64,000 nt of DNA from Ketobacter sp036337295 (lineage in GTDB: Bacteria > Pseudomonadota > Gammaproteobacteria > Pseudomonadales > Ketobacteraceae): NCBI GenBank assembly GCA_036337295.1, contig JAYZEN010000001.1, positions 1,054,001-1,118,000 on the forward strand. The letters are read 5' to 3'. The notes beneath the pieces are model-generated. The model saw nothing but the letters and a program-made list of their open reading frames with translations. It was not told the origin of the DNA and made no database searches. Made by a program: the position numbers and the translations under genes. Positions 1-8,120 of the stretch are shown one piece after another. The stretch's first letter is position 1. Every line of letters starts with the position of its first letter.

Positions 1-705
1 GACAAACATATCCAGCAGATTCCGGCGGCGCTGAGCAAAACCGCCAGTGCCGGTGGCGCTCCCACCAGCGCGTTTGTCAGCCCCCTGATGAAAACCATGG
101 CCACGGTGTTCAACCCCGATGAAATGCTCGACACCCTGGCCAAAGACCTGACCCGCCGCCTGGATGTGCCCACCCTGCTGGACGCCATGCAATGGTATCG
201 CAGCGACAACGCCCGTGCCCTGATCGGTGCCCACAAGCATGCCACCCAGCCGCAGACCATCCAGAAAATGGGGGAAGTGTTGGCCACCCAGCAGAGCCAG
301 GCGTCACCGGAACGGCTGGCGCTGCTGCAACACATGTCCACGTCCACCCAGGCCAACGACATCGCGCTGGACATGATGGTGAATGTGCAGGCGGCCTTTA
401 TGACCGGGCTGGGCACCATGATTGCCCCCAACCAAACCCAAAATTTCAAACAGGTACACGACAGTTTTGCCGCCACCCGCAACCTGATGGCAGACAAAAT
501 TTCCGAGCAACTGCTGCTGCAGCAAACAGTGGCCCTGGAGACAGTGAGTGATGGCACCATCCGTGAGTTCCTGCAGTTTGCCGACAGCCAGTCCGGCAAA
601 AAACTGTTTACCGCCCTGCGCGCGTCACTGGATTACACCGTACAAACCACCGCGGAGCGTATTCCGGCGGTCATGAAAGCCAACAACGCCAAGGCCAGCC
701 AATAA
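1..705 (+). CDS. DUF2059-like protein, 3' part (5' end outside window)
   Basis: The reading frame is open from the first base, so this is the C-terminal part of a longer gene; the first in-frame Met visible is at 88. The product is mostly helical, with no membrane segment in the visible part. The last 60 residues contain a segment around TIREFLQFADSQSGKKLF. This resembles the 'FYxSPxGQKL' element of DUF2059 proteins, which are usually small exported proteins of unknown function. A signal peptide would lie upstream of the window and cannot be checked. The stop is one base before the TTG start of the next gene, so the two are probably cotranscribed. The family call is by pattern only. Confidence 0.6.
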   Translation, partial: DKHIQQIPAALSKTASAGGAPTSAFVSPLMKTMATVFNPDEMLDTLAKDLTRRLDVPTLLDAMQWYRSDNARALIGAHKHATQPQTIQKMGEVLATQQSQASPERLALLQHMSTSTQANDIALDMMVNVQAAFMTGLGTMIAPNQTQNFKQVHDSFAATRNLMADKISEQLLLQQTVALETVSDGTIREFLQFADSQSGKKLFTALRASLDYTVQTTAERIPAVMKANNAKASQ

Positions 706-706
706 G

Positions 707-1549
707 TTGCAACCGGTTACCCGTGCCCGGGCAACTTTACTGCTAGCAGCGTGTCTGTTGATGTGGTTTTTGTTGACGCCAAGCACCGCGCTCAGTCAGA
801 CCACCATCCCGATTCCGGCCTGCAACACCGCGCCTACCCCCAACCAGCTGGCCCGCATTGGTGATTGGATCTATCGCAACGAATGCAATCGCAATCCCCG
901 CTGCCTGGTGGAATGGAATCAGGGTGAAGCCTTTCCCTCCCTGGGCATCGGGCATTTCATCTGGTACCCCCAAGGCATACAGGGTCGGTTTACCGAGAGT
1001 TTTCCTGCGCTGATCGCATACCTGCAACAACAGAAGATTGCCCTGCCCACCTGGCTGGCAACACGCTCACCCTTCACCGCGCCTTGGGCCGACCGTGAAA
1101 CCTTTCTGCAACAGAGGGACCAGTCCCCCGCAGCAGAGTTGCGCCAGTTCCTGGCCCAACACACGGCAGCGCAAAGCGGCTTCATGCTACAACGGTTACA
1201 GCGGGCATTACCGGCGATACTGGATCAGGTTCCGAAGGCTGCGCGCGGCCAGGTCAGCCAACAATTGCAGGCTATGTGCCGATCTGAGTTGGGATGGTAT
1301 GCGCTGGTGGATTACGTGAATTTCAAGGGTGAGGGCCTGAATCCGCAAGAACGTTACCAGAACCAGGGCTGGGGTCTGCTGCAGGTCTTGGAGTCTATGA
1401 CGCCAAACCGAGACATCCATCACAGTTTTGCCGATGCGGCGGCGTCTGTGCTGACCCAACGGGCGAAACTGGCTCACAATTCAATGGAGCGCGAACGGTG
1501 GTTGAACGGCTGGCTGAAACGGGTGAACAGTTACCGGGCTTTGCCATAA
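707..1549 (+). CDS. Secreted protein of unknown function
   Basis: The 280-residue product starts at a TTG directly behind the previous stop, consistent with translational coupling. Residues 8-30 form a clear signal peptide (hydrophobic LLLAACLLMWFLL, then SALSQ-like cleavage region), so export to the periplasm is expected. The mature part has a conserved-looking block, NECNRNPRCLVEWNQGE followed by SLGIGHFIWYP, and several Cys residues that could form disulfides. I recognise this as a conserved hypothetical type found in gammaproteobacteria and cannot assign a reaction. A lysozyme-like fold is conceivable from the Glu and GIGH residues, but this is speculation. Confidence 0.75.
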   Translation: MQPVTRARATLLLAACLLMWFLLTPSTALSQTTIPIPACNTAPTPNQLARIGDWIYRNECNRNPRCLVEWNQGEAFPSLGIGHFIWYPQGIQGRFTESFPALIAYLQQQKIALPTWLATRSPFTAPWADRETFLQQRDQSPAAELRQFLAQHTAAQSGFMLQRLQRALPAILDQVPKAARGQVSQQLQAMCRSELGWYALVDYVNFKGEGLNPQERYQNQGWGLLQVLESMTPNRDIHHSFADAAASVLTQRAKLAHNSMERERWLNGWLKRVNSYRALP

Positions 1550-1666
1550 GCCTTGTACCATAAGCCTTGCCGCACCGATCTGTGCCAACGTAACGGACCG
1601 ACATGCCTGGACTACACTTTTAGTCAGTACCGAGTTCAGCCCATGACTTAGACCACAGTGGACAAC

Positions 1667-4600
1667 ATGATTACCCAAAGGCTATCTGCATTTTTCGGAA
1701 TATGGGCACTGGCATTGAGCCTGTTGTTGCCCACCAGTCACTGCCGTGCCAGCGACATTCTCATCAACAATGAACCCGCCTGGGCAACCCCACTCGAAGT
1801 GCCACAACAATTCGACTACCCGGCCTCTGACATACAAAATGGCATCTATTATCTGACCCTGGATGTGCAGGTGCGGGTTACCCCGGACCAGCCCACGCAA
1901 ACCTACCAGCATTACGCAGAACACATCGTCAATCAGAACGGGGTCACCGAAAACTCGCAGATCAGCATCAACTACGATCCCACTTACCAGAGCATACAAC
2001 TGCATACGCTCCGCATTCACCGTGCCAGCCAGGTCATCGATAAAGTCACCAGCGCAACCATGAAGGTGCTGCAGCGGGAAGAGGAGATGGAGAGCCTGAT
2101 TTATAACGGCCAGCATACGCTCAACATCATTCTGGACGATGTGCGGGTGGGGGACACCATTGAATACAGTTTCAGTCGCATCGGCTCCAACCCGGTGTAC
2201 CAGTACCTGTTTGCTTTTGAGCACAGCCTGAACTGGTCAGTGCCGGTAGGGGCGCTGCAATTGCGGGTGCTGTGGGAAAAGCCCAATCCCCTGCATCACC
2301 AGGTGACCCGCTCAAGCCTGAAAGTGCAGCAGACCCGCACGGCCGCCGGCATCGATTATCGTATTCAGGATCGCAACATCGCCCTGGTTCCGCTGCAGGA
2401 TAACGCCCCCGACTGGTATTCCCCCTGGGGCAGTGTCAGCTTCAGCGAGCTGGACAGCTGGCAGGCGGTGGTACAATGGGGCAACAGCCTGTACCACGAC
2501 GCGTGGCAGAGCAATGCCGAACTGGATACGATTGCCGACGACATCCGCAACACATCCGATTCCGATATCCAACGCATCAGCAAGGCCCTGCGTTTTGTGC
2601 AGGACGACATTCGCTACCTGGGTATTGAACTGGGGGAAAACTCCCACCGTCCATCGCCGGCCTGGGAAACCCTGCAACGCCGCTACGGCGACTGCAAAGA
2701 TAAAACCGTGCTCTTTATCACCCTGCTGAGAAAACTGGGCATCAGCGCGTATCCGGCACTGGTGAACACTGAGTTAGGCGATAAACTGGCGGAGCAACTG
2801 CCGTCGACACAGGCCTTTGACCACGTCATCACCTACGTGGAACACAATCACCAACGCTGGTGGCTGGACCCTACCCGCACCTATCAGTACGGTGCCATCG
2901 ATTCCATCCACCAACCGGATTTCGGCAAGGCACTGGTGCTCGGCACGGAAACCGCCACATTGCAGGACATGGACCCGGACAATCGTCGTCACGGCATCAA
3001 TATCGATGATCACTTTCGCCTGGACCCGGACACCCGCAAGCCGGTGCAGTTCACCTCGAGTTCCCTGTATCTGGGCTGGAATGCCGAACGTCAGCGCAAC
3101 CGCATTGCCGGCGATGGCCAGGCCAAACTGCAAAAACAGTATGTGGAGTTTTTTCAATACTACTATCCTGAAATCCGCAGCACGCAAACACTGGATGTGG
3201 AAGATGATGAGCAGCACAATCAACTTCAGGTGAGCGAATACTACGAGATACCTTCTTTCTGGCACGATGACGAAGCGGCCCAGCGCTTCACTGCGGACTT
3301 TTATCCCAACGGCCTCAGTTCGTATCTGGAAGTCCCGGACGAACCGTCCCGCCAGGACCCGCTTTATCTTACCCACCCGCACCGGGTGGACCAGACCATC
3401 CTGGTGGAGTTCGGCGCTGACGGCTGGAACTTTGATGCCGATTCGTTCCGGGAAGACAACCGCTTTTTCACCTTCCGCTATAAGGCCAGTTTTGATCACA
3501 AGGCCAGGGAGCTGAAACTGCACTACCACTATCAAAGTAACACCGACTTTATCGCGGCAGCGGACTATCGGGAGTACCGGGAAGCCCTGCAACGGGTGCA
3601 GGATTACCTGGGGTACGGTATTTTCCAGAATTACTCGGCCACGCCTGCCGCAACCGAGTCCACCGACAGCAGTGGGCTGGCCTGGTGGCAGACATTGGAT
3701 CAGACCACCATCATCTTCAGCTATCTGGGGGCCTATGTTGTGGTGTTCCTGCTGTGGCGTTTGGAACAACGCCGTCATCCCTTCCAGGGCGAGGCCTATT
3801 TCTACCCGGTGCAGCCGGGCAAATTCATTGGCATGTGGGTCATTACCTTCGGCCTGTATCCCATGTACTGGTTCTACCGCAACTTTCACTACATCCGCCA
3901 GCAACAACAGAGTTCCATCATGCCGTTGCCACGGGCCTTCTTCTACAGTTTCTGGTACTACAACCTGTGGCAGAACCTGAAAAAAGACAACGCAGCACGC
4001 CATGCTGAATCGCACCTGCCGAACCAGGCCATCGCCACTGTGCTGGCGCTGGCGTTTCTGGGGGCGGTGATCCTGATGAATGAAAGCCGCTGGTGGATGG
4101 CGGGCCTGTTGTTATCGGCCTTCATTTGCATGCCGCTGGCCAATTACATCCAGTTCATCAACCGTGAAAATCCGGACGCCCTGCACCACGCTTCCCGTTG
4201 GCGGGTGCACAATTATTTATTGGCGCTGCTGTCGGTACCGTTGCTGCTCCTGCTGCAGAGTTCGGATCTGGGCTTCATTCCCAATGCCGCGGTTATTTCC
4301 GGAGACCGTCTGTGGCAATCGGACGTGAAACGCATGCAGCGGGTCGGTGTGGTCAAACCCGGCGATGAGATCCAGTATTTCTACAGCGACGGTTTCCTCT
4401 CGGTCATGGAGGACGGCAACGGCATCACCCAGCGGCATGTGTTTTCCTACTGGCGCGAGCAGGATGGATCGATCCAAAGTGAAACCGCCAGCTTTGATGA
4501 CATCGACACCATTGATGTGACCCCGGGCAGCGGCACCGACAACACGGTCATCAGCGTGCAGCGCAAGGACGGCAGTGATTTTTTGCTGTACCTGTCCACG

Positions 4601-4672
4601 GAAGAGTCCGGCGACGACCGTTTCATCAAGGCCTTGCGTGCAAAGCTGCCGGCCAGCCCCACCGATTCATGA
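1667..4672 (+). CDS. DUF3857/transglutaminase-like membrane protein
   Basis: About 1001 residues. The N-terminus is a signal peptide (residues 1-28), followed by a DUF3857 domain (about 50-230) and a transglutaminase core. The catalytic triad is visible: Cys343 in RYGDCKDK, His386 in FDHV and Asp401 in WWLDPT. After about residue 680 come several membrane helices, including a block around GLYPMYWFYRNF that resembles DUF4234-type small membrane proteins, then a soluble C-terminal domain. The catalytic domain should therefore face the periplasm, anchored to the inner membrane. DUF3857-transglutaminase proteins are widespread but their substrate is unknown; cell-wall or lipoprotein processing is a guess. 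A GTG at 1658 is an alternative start, but the signal peptide fits the ATG at 1667. Confidence 0.85.
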   Translation: MITQRLSAFFGIWALALSLLLPTSHCRASDILINNEPAWATPLEVPQQFDYPASDIQNGIYYLTLDVQVRVTPDQPTQTYQHYAEHIVNQNGVTENSQISINYDPTYQSIQLHTLRIHRASQVIDKVTSATMKVLQREEEMESLIYNGQHTLNIILDDVRVGDTIEYSFSRIGSNPVYQYLFAFEHSLNWSVPVGALQLRVLWEKPNPLHHQVTRSSLKVQQTRTAAGIDYRIQDRNIALVPLQDNAPDWYSPWGSVSFSELDSWQAVVQWGNSLYHDAWQSNAELDTIADDIRNTSDSDIQRISKALRFVQDDIRYLGIELGENSHRPSPAWETLQRRYGDCKDKTVLFITLLRKLGISAYPALVNTELGDKLAEQLPSTQAFDHVITYVEHNHQRWWLDPTRTYQYGAIDSIHQPDFGKALVLGTETATLQDMDPDNRRHGINIDDHFRLDPDTRKPVQFTSSSLYLGWNAERQRNRIAGDGQAKLQKQYVEFFQYYYPEIRSTQTLDVEDDEQHNQLQVSEYYEIPSFWHDDEAAQRFTADFYPNGLSSYLEVPDEPSRQDPLYLTHPHRVDQTILVEFGADGWNFDADSFREDNRFFTFRYKASFDHKARELKLHYHYQSNTDFIAAADYREYREALQRVQDYLGYGIFQNYSATPAATESTDSSGLAWWQTLDQTTIIFSYLGAYVVVFLLWRLEQRRHPFQGEAYFYPVQPGKFIGMWVITFGLYPMYWFYRNFHYIRQQQQSSIMPLPRAFFYSFWYYNLWQNLKKDNAARHAESHLPNQAIATVLALAFLGAVILMNESRWWMAGLLLSAFICMPLANYIQFINRENPDALHHASRWRVHNYLLALLSVPLLLLLQSSDLGFIPNAAVISGDRLWQSDVKRMQRVGVVKPGDEIQYFYSDGFLSVMEDGNGITQRHVFSYWREQDGSIQSETASFDDIDTIDVTPGSGTDNTVISVQRKDGSDFLLYLSTEESGDDRFIKALRAKLPASPTDS

Positions 4673-4692
4673 AGGTATTCAGGAGAAACACA

Positions 4693-4821
4693 ATGACGAA
4701 TGTATACGAGCAACCTGGCTCCACCCTGATGCACAACACCGCGCTTGAAATGGAGTTTTCAAGCCTGGATATCTGCAGAAGAAACGCTTTCCAAAACCAG
4801 GACCCTACGAGAAATCCATGA
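4693..4821 (+). CDS. Small ORF, 42 residues, translationally coupled to the next gene
   Basis: ATG at 4693 is preceded by AGGAG at a good distance (4681-4685). The stop TGA overlaps the ATG of the next gene (ATGA, 4818-4821). The peptide begins MTNVYEQPGSTL, which resembles the start of small membrane proteins of the 'MxNxYQxPxxxL' kind, but no membrane helix follows. It may be a genuine small protein, a coupling leader, or the remnant of a longer gene that lost its hydrophobic part. The good ribosome binding site and exact overlap are the only support. Confidence 0.4.
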   Translation: MTNVYEQPGSTLMHNTALEMEFSSLDICRRNAFQNQDPTRNP

Positions 4822-5231
4822 AGCACCTGATATTATTGATCACCTGTTTGCTGTTTCCAACAATGGCACTTTCATTCGACGGCAATCCCGCAATACAGGT
4901 TAACGCCTTTTTTACGGCGATGACCAAAGACTCAAATAAGGCGATAGATGACCTGTATTCCAATAACCCAGCCATGCAGCAAAAGATGCAAACCCTGACT
5001 GTAATGAAAACCCAACTGGCCTCTGTAACCACGTTCTTCGGCTCCTACCTGGGTTTTGAGATCATTGCCGAGGAGGAATTATCCCCTTCATTGGTGCGCA
5101 TCTCGGCAATCGCCAAGTATGAACTGCACCCCGTAGGCTGGGAATTCTATTTCTACAAGCCCCGCAACAAATGGATCATCAGTCAAGCGTTGTTTGCCGA
5201 CCAGTTCCAGAACATTGCAAACAAAAAATAG
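4818..5231 (+). CDS. Small periplasmic protein of unknown function
   Basis: The 137-residue product has a signal peptide (MKHLILLITCLLFPTMALS). The mature domain has the alternating helix and strand character of an NTF2-like or DUF3887-type fold: an N-terminal helix with AIQVNAFFTAM, and C-terminal strands with WEFYFYKPRNKWIISQ. That pattern (a helical start and a final beta-strand with a 'W-I' ending) is common in small ligand-binding or scaffolding domains, but no catalytic residues are apparent. It overlaps the upstream 42-residue ORF by four bases and is probably in the same transcript as the transglutaminase gene. Confidence 0.65.
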   Translation: MKHLILLITCLLFPTMALSFDGNPAIQVNAFFTAMTKDSNKAIDDLYSNNPAMQQKMQTLTVMKTQLASVTTFFGSYLGFEIIAEEELSPSLVRISAIAKYELHPVGWEFYFYKPRNKWIISQALFADQFQNIANKK

Positions 5232-5262
5232 CACATAACGTTTCTGCCAGCGGACCGCAGAC

Positions 5263-5679
5263 ATGTACAAAACCTTCGGCACCAACCGCGACTTGTATAA
5301 CGCCATATCGGAAGCGTTGATGTTCCTGTTCATCGTGGCCATGCTGCTGTTTCTGTTGGTCCTGTTTTACGCTGAGCAGAACTATGCGTTTGCGGTCATG
5401 GCATTTGTTCTGGCGACGCTGCTGTCCATGGTCGGGATCGATGCCATACGACAGCGGTATCGGGCCTTTCCCCTGGTCATGACGGATTACCACCTTGTGT
5501 GCAGTTTCCCGATGGCGAAACGACGGGTCTACGATCTGAGCAGCATCAGCTGGTTCATAATAAAAAGGAAACGGCTGCTGTTCTTGGCGGATGGCTGGCC
5601 AGTGGTGGTGTACGTGAAGGGGTTGGATGATCTACAGCGGCGGGAACTGGAGCAATTGCTGTCGACGAAAACCCGCTGA
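5263..5679 (+). CDS. Small inner-membrane protein of unknown function
   Basis: The 138-residue product has two adjacent membrane helices between residues about 15 and 62 (ALMFLFIVAMLLFLLVLFY and a following AVMAFVLATLLSMVG). A C-terminal cytoplasmic domain has the look of a small PH-like fold (strands around YHLVCSFPMAKRRVYDLSSI and RLLFLADGWPVVVYVKGL). Two helices plus a PH-like 'bPH' domain are known from small membrane proteins, but I cannot name a family securely. It follows the preceding gene by 31 bases in the same direction. No strong ribosome binding site is visible. Confidence 0.6.
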   Translation: MYKTFGTNRDLYNAISEALMFLFIVAMLLFLLVLFYAEQNYAFAVMAFVLATLLSMVGIDAIRQRYRAFPLVMTDYHLVCSFPMAKRRVYDLSSISWFIIKRKRLLFLADGWPVVVYVKGLDDLQRRELEQLLSTKTR

Positions 5680-5870
5680 CGGCACTGCAGACTGCGCTGG
5701 CAGTTCCGCACCAATAGCACGCACCCTTCCACCCAGCGCACCAGTGAAGCGCGGCTGCTTTATCGAATCCCCGACAAATCAAGCATTTGCAGAGCAGATT
5801 TTGGCTTTTCCAGCAGTGGCACAGGCCTTGCTATCCAACTATTGACCATTTCAGAGGAATCAATGGCATC

Positions 5871-5899
5871 TTGATCTTGCTGTTGGCTCTGACTACAAT
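5871..5899 (+). promoter_or_regulatory. Sigma70-like promoter of the guanidine operon
   Basis: TTGATC at 5871-5876 and TACAAT at 5894-5899 are separated by exactly 17 bases. Transcription would start near 5906, a few bases before the first conserved part of the riboswitch. The stretch 5680-5870 before it holds nothing that I can recognise. Confidence 0.65.
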
Positions 5900-5913
5900 C
5901 TGGCGCTACATCA

Positions 5914-6068
5914 ATGGACAGCTAGGGTTCCGATCAGATTTCATGGCGTTGCTTATGAACTGGTGACTGGTCCGAGAGCTGTCGACCTCAAGCACTATGC
6001 GATTGACAAGCTTCAATCCGCAATAGCCGCACGAGGTTACACGGCGGGACAAAAGCCCGGGAGGCAAG
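5914..6068 (+). promoter_or_regulatory. Guanidine-I riboswitch (ykkC class)
   Basis: All conserved blocks of the ykkC/guanidine-I aptamer are present in order: CTAGGGTTCCG (5922-5932), ACTGGTCCGAGAG (5966-5978), ACACGGCGGGA (6039-6049) and AAAAGCCCGGGAGG (6051-6064). The CGGG and CCCG of the last two blocks form the P3 hairpin, and ACCTC near 5985 can pair with GAGGT near 6033-6037 to close P2. The loops between blocks are longer than in the shortest members of the class. The riboswitch lies between a sigma70-like promoter and the binding-protein gene of a guanidine-degradation operon, where this RNA is known to activate expression when guanidine is bound. Downstream, a hairpin with ATGGC/GCCAT (6070-6085) and a CTCCT (6089-6093) that can pair with the AGGAG ribosome binding site (6118-6122) are candidate expression-platform elements. 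Confidence 0.93.
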
Positions 6069-6129
6069 CATGGCCAAGAAGCCATTGACTCCTCTGTGAT
6101 AAAAACGTGTAACCCTCAGGAGGTTAACC

Positions 6130-7185
6130 ATGATCCACCGTGTCACCGCTGCTCTCTGCATTTTCGTTGCTCTGCTGAGCTTTGCTCCCCTCGCCAACGC
6201 CAAAGATTCATTCAAAGTTTGTTGGTCCATCTATGTGGGCTGGATGCCCTGGGATTACGGCGCCCAGCAAGGCATCGTAAAAAAATGGGCTGACAAATAC
6301 GGTATCGACATCGAAGTCGTGCAAATCAACGACTACGTGGAATCCATCAACCAGTACACCGCCGGCCAGTATGACGGCTGCACCATGACCAACATGGACG
6401 CCCTCACCATCCCGGCTGCAGGCGGTGTGGATTCCACTGCCCTGGTGGTGGGTGATTTCTCCAACGGTAACGACGGTGTGGTGTTGAAAGGCAAGAAAAG
6501 CCTGAAGGACATCAAAGGCCAGACCGTTAACCTGGTGGAGCTCAGCGTATCCCATTATCTGTTGGCGCGGGGTCTGGAATCCGTGGGCATGGCAGAAAAA
6601 GACGTGAAAGTGGTGAACACCTCCGACGCGGACATGGTGGCCGCGTACACCACTGACGATGTCACTGCCGTGGTGACCTGGAACCCGCTGTTAAGCGAAA
6701 TTGTCGGCATGCCCAACAGCACCAAGGTGTTCGATTCCTCCCAGATTCCCGGCGAAATCATCGACCTGATGGTGGTGAACACGGACACCCTGAAAGCCAA
6801 CCCCAAGTTCGGTAAGGCCTTGGTGGGCGCCTGGTACGAAATCATGGCCACCATGAGTGCCGACAGCGACGCCGGCAAGGCCGCCCGCGAATTCATGGGC
6901 AAGGCGTCCGGTACCGACCTGGCCGGTTACGACGCGCAACTGGCCTCCACCAGAATGTTTTACACGCCTGCCGATGCGGTTGCATTTACCACCAGCGAAC
7001 AATTGAAAACCACCATGAAATACGTGGCGGAATTTTCCTTTGATCACGGTCTGCTGGGCGAAGGCGCCGCCGACGCTAGCTCTATCGGCATCGAAACCCC
7101 CGCCGGTGTTTATGGTGACAAGGGCAACATCAAGCTGCGCTTTGATCCGACTTACCTGAAAATGGCTGCAGACGGCAAGCTGTAA
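6130..7185 (+). CDS. ABC transporter substrate-binding protein, guanidine/urea-carboxylase region
   Basis: The 351-residue product is a periplasmic binding protein of the NMT1/SsuA-like fold with a signal peptide (about residues 1-24, ending ANA). The opening of the mature part (FKVCWSIYVGWMPWDYG) and the block DGCTMTNMDAL match the family found beside urea carboxylase genes (TIGR03427 type). These systems are now understood to act on guanidine in riboswitch-controlled operons, so guanidine uptake is the likely role. ATG at 6130 has a strong AGGAGG at 6118-6123. It is the first gene after the riboswitch and is separated from the permease gene by a strong stem-loop, which should raise its expression over the membrane components. 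Direct ligand specificity cannot be read from the sequence. Confidence 0.9.
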   Translation: MIHRVTAALCIFVALLSFAPLANAKDSFKVCWSIYVGWMPWDYGAQQGIVKKWADKYGIDIEVVQINDYVESINQYTAGQYDGCTMTNMDALTIPAAGGVDSTALVVGDFSNGNDGVVLKGKKSLKDIKGQTVNLVELSVSHYLLARGLESVGMAEKDVKVVNTSDADMVAAYTTDDVTAVVTWNPLLSEIVGMPNSTKVFDSSQIPGEIIDLMVVNTDTLKANPKFGKALVGAWYEIMATMSADSDAGKAAREFMGKASGTDLAGYDAQLASTRMFYTPADAVAFTTSEQLKTTMKYVAEFSFDHGLLGEGAADASSIGIETPAGVYGDKGNIKLRFDPTYLKMAADGKL

Positions 7186-7205
7186 CGCCATCAGGTATCG
7201 CTAAA

Positions 7206-7225
7206 GGGGTGCCTTCGGGCACCCC
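7206..7225 (+). terminator. Stem-loop between binding-protein and permease genes
   Basis: A perfect 8-bp stem (GGGGTGCC / GGCACCCC) closes a very stable TTCG tetraloop. Only a short, broken T-run (GCCTTTAA) follows. It probably acts as a partial terminator or an RNA-stabilising 3' end, so that the binding protein is made in excess over the permease and enzymes. Confidence 0.75.
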
Positions 7226-7290
7226 GCCTTTAACGTCAATACCGCAGGCTCAACCACCAACGCACCACTGACCGTACGCTGGGGTTCCAC

Positions 7291-8118
7291 ATGAAGAAGC
7301 TCATCAATCAACATCCCACCCGGCCGTTTCGCTGGCTGTTGGGCATCATTCCGTTTTTTATTCTGGTGATTCTGTACATGGGAGCTTCCAACGCCCGACT
7401 GGCGGAAAATCCCAATGACAAACTGTTGCCCGCCTTCAGCAGCATCGCGGATGCCATGAACCGGCTGGCCTTTGAGCCCAGCAAACGCAGTGGCGAATAT
7501 GTCTTCTGGCAGGACACCATCAGCAGCCTGGAACGGCTGACCATCGGTGTCGGGGTCAGCGCCCTGATCGCCCTGGTCTTTGGTGTGCTGAACGGCACCA
7601 TTCCTTATGTACGTGCCAATCTGTCGCCGTTGATCACCGCCATCTCCCTGGTGCCACCCATGGCCATTTTGCCTGTCCTGTTCATTGTGTTCGGCCTCGG
7701 TGAAGTGTCCAAAATCGTGTTGATTGCCATCGGCATCACGCCGTTTCTGATCCGAGATATGCAACAGCGGGTGCTGGAAATCCCCGGTGAACAGATCATC
7801 AAAGCCCAGACCCTGGGGGCCAACACCTGGCAGATCATTGTGCGGGTGGTACTGCCCCAGGTGATGCCACGCCTGATCGCCAGTGTCCGCCTGTCCCTGG
7901 GTGCCGCCTGGCTGTTCCTGATCGCCGCCGAGGCCATTGCCTCCACCGACGGCCTGGGTTACCGGATATTCCTGGTACGGCGCTACCTTTCCATGGATGT
8001 GATCCTGCCCTATGTACTGTGGATCACCCTGCTGGCCTTTGCGGTGGATTACGCCCTGCGCCAACTCTCCCAGTGGTTATACCCCTGGTTCCACGACCAG
8101 ACACCGGAGGGAGCCTGA
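7291..8118 (+). CDS. ABC transporter permease, guanidine/urea-carboxylase region
   Basis: The 275-residue product is an inner-membrane permease of the SsuC/TauC-like BPD_transp_1 type. One N-terminal membrane helix (PFRWLLGIIPFFILVILYM) is followed by a periplasmic stretch and a core of five or so helices. The EAA loop that contacts the ATPase is visible around AQTLGANTWQIIVRVVLPQVMPRL. The gene lies between the binding-protein and ATPase genes; the ATPase start follows the stop by two bases. With them it forms an importer whose likely substrate, from the riboswitch and catabolic genes, is guanidine. Confidence 0.9.
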   Translation: MKKLINQHPTRPFRWLLGIIPFFILVILYMGASNARLAENPNDKLLPAFSSIADAMNRLAFEPSKRSGEYVFWQDTISSLERLTIGVGVSALIALVFGVLNGTIPYVRANLSPLITAISLVPPMAILPVLFIVFGLGEVSKIVLIAIGITPFLIRDMQQRVLEIPGEQIIKAQTLGANTWQIIVRVVLPQVMPRLIASVRLSLGAAWLFLIAAEAIASTDGLGYRIFLVRRYLSMDVILPYVLWITLLAFAVDYALRQLSQWLYPWFHDQTPEGA

Positions 8119-8120
8119 TC

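Noticed and set aside
2774..4015. Long open frame of 413 codons opposite the transglutaminase gene
   Set aside because: Antisense shadow of a GC-rich gene, with low-complexity His/Val/Gly composition and no ribosome binding site.
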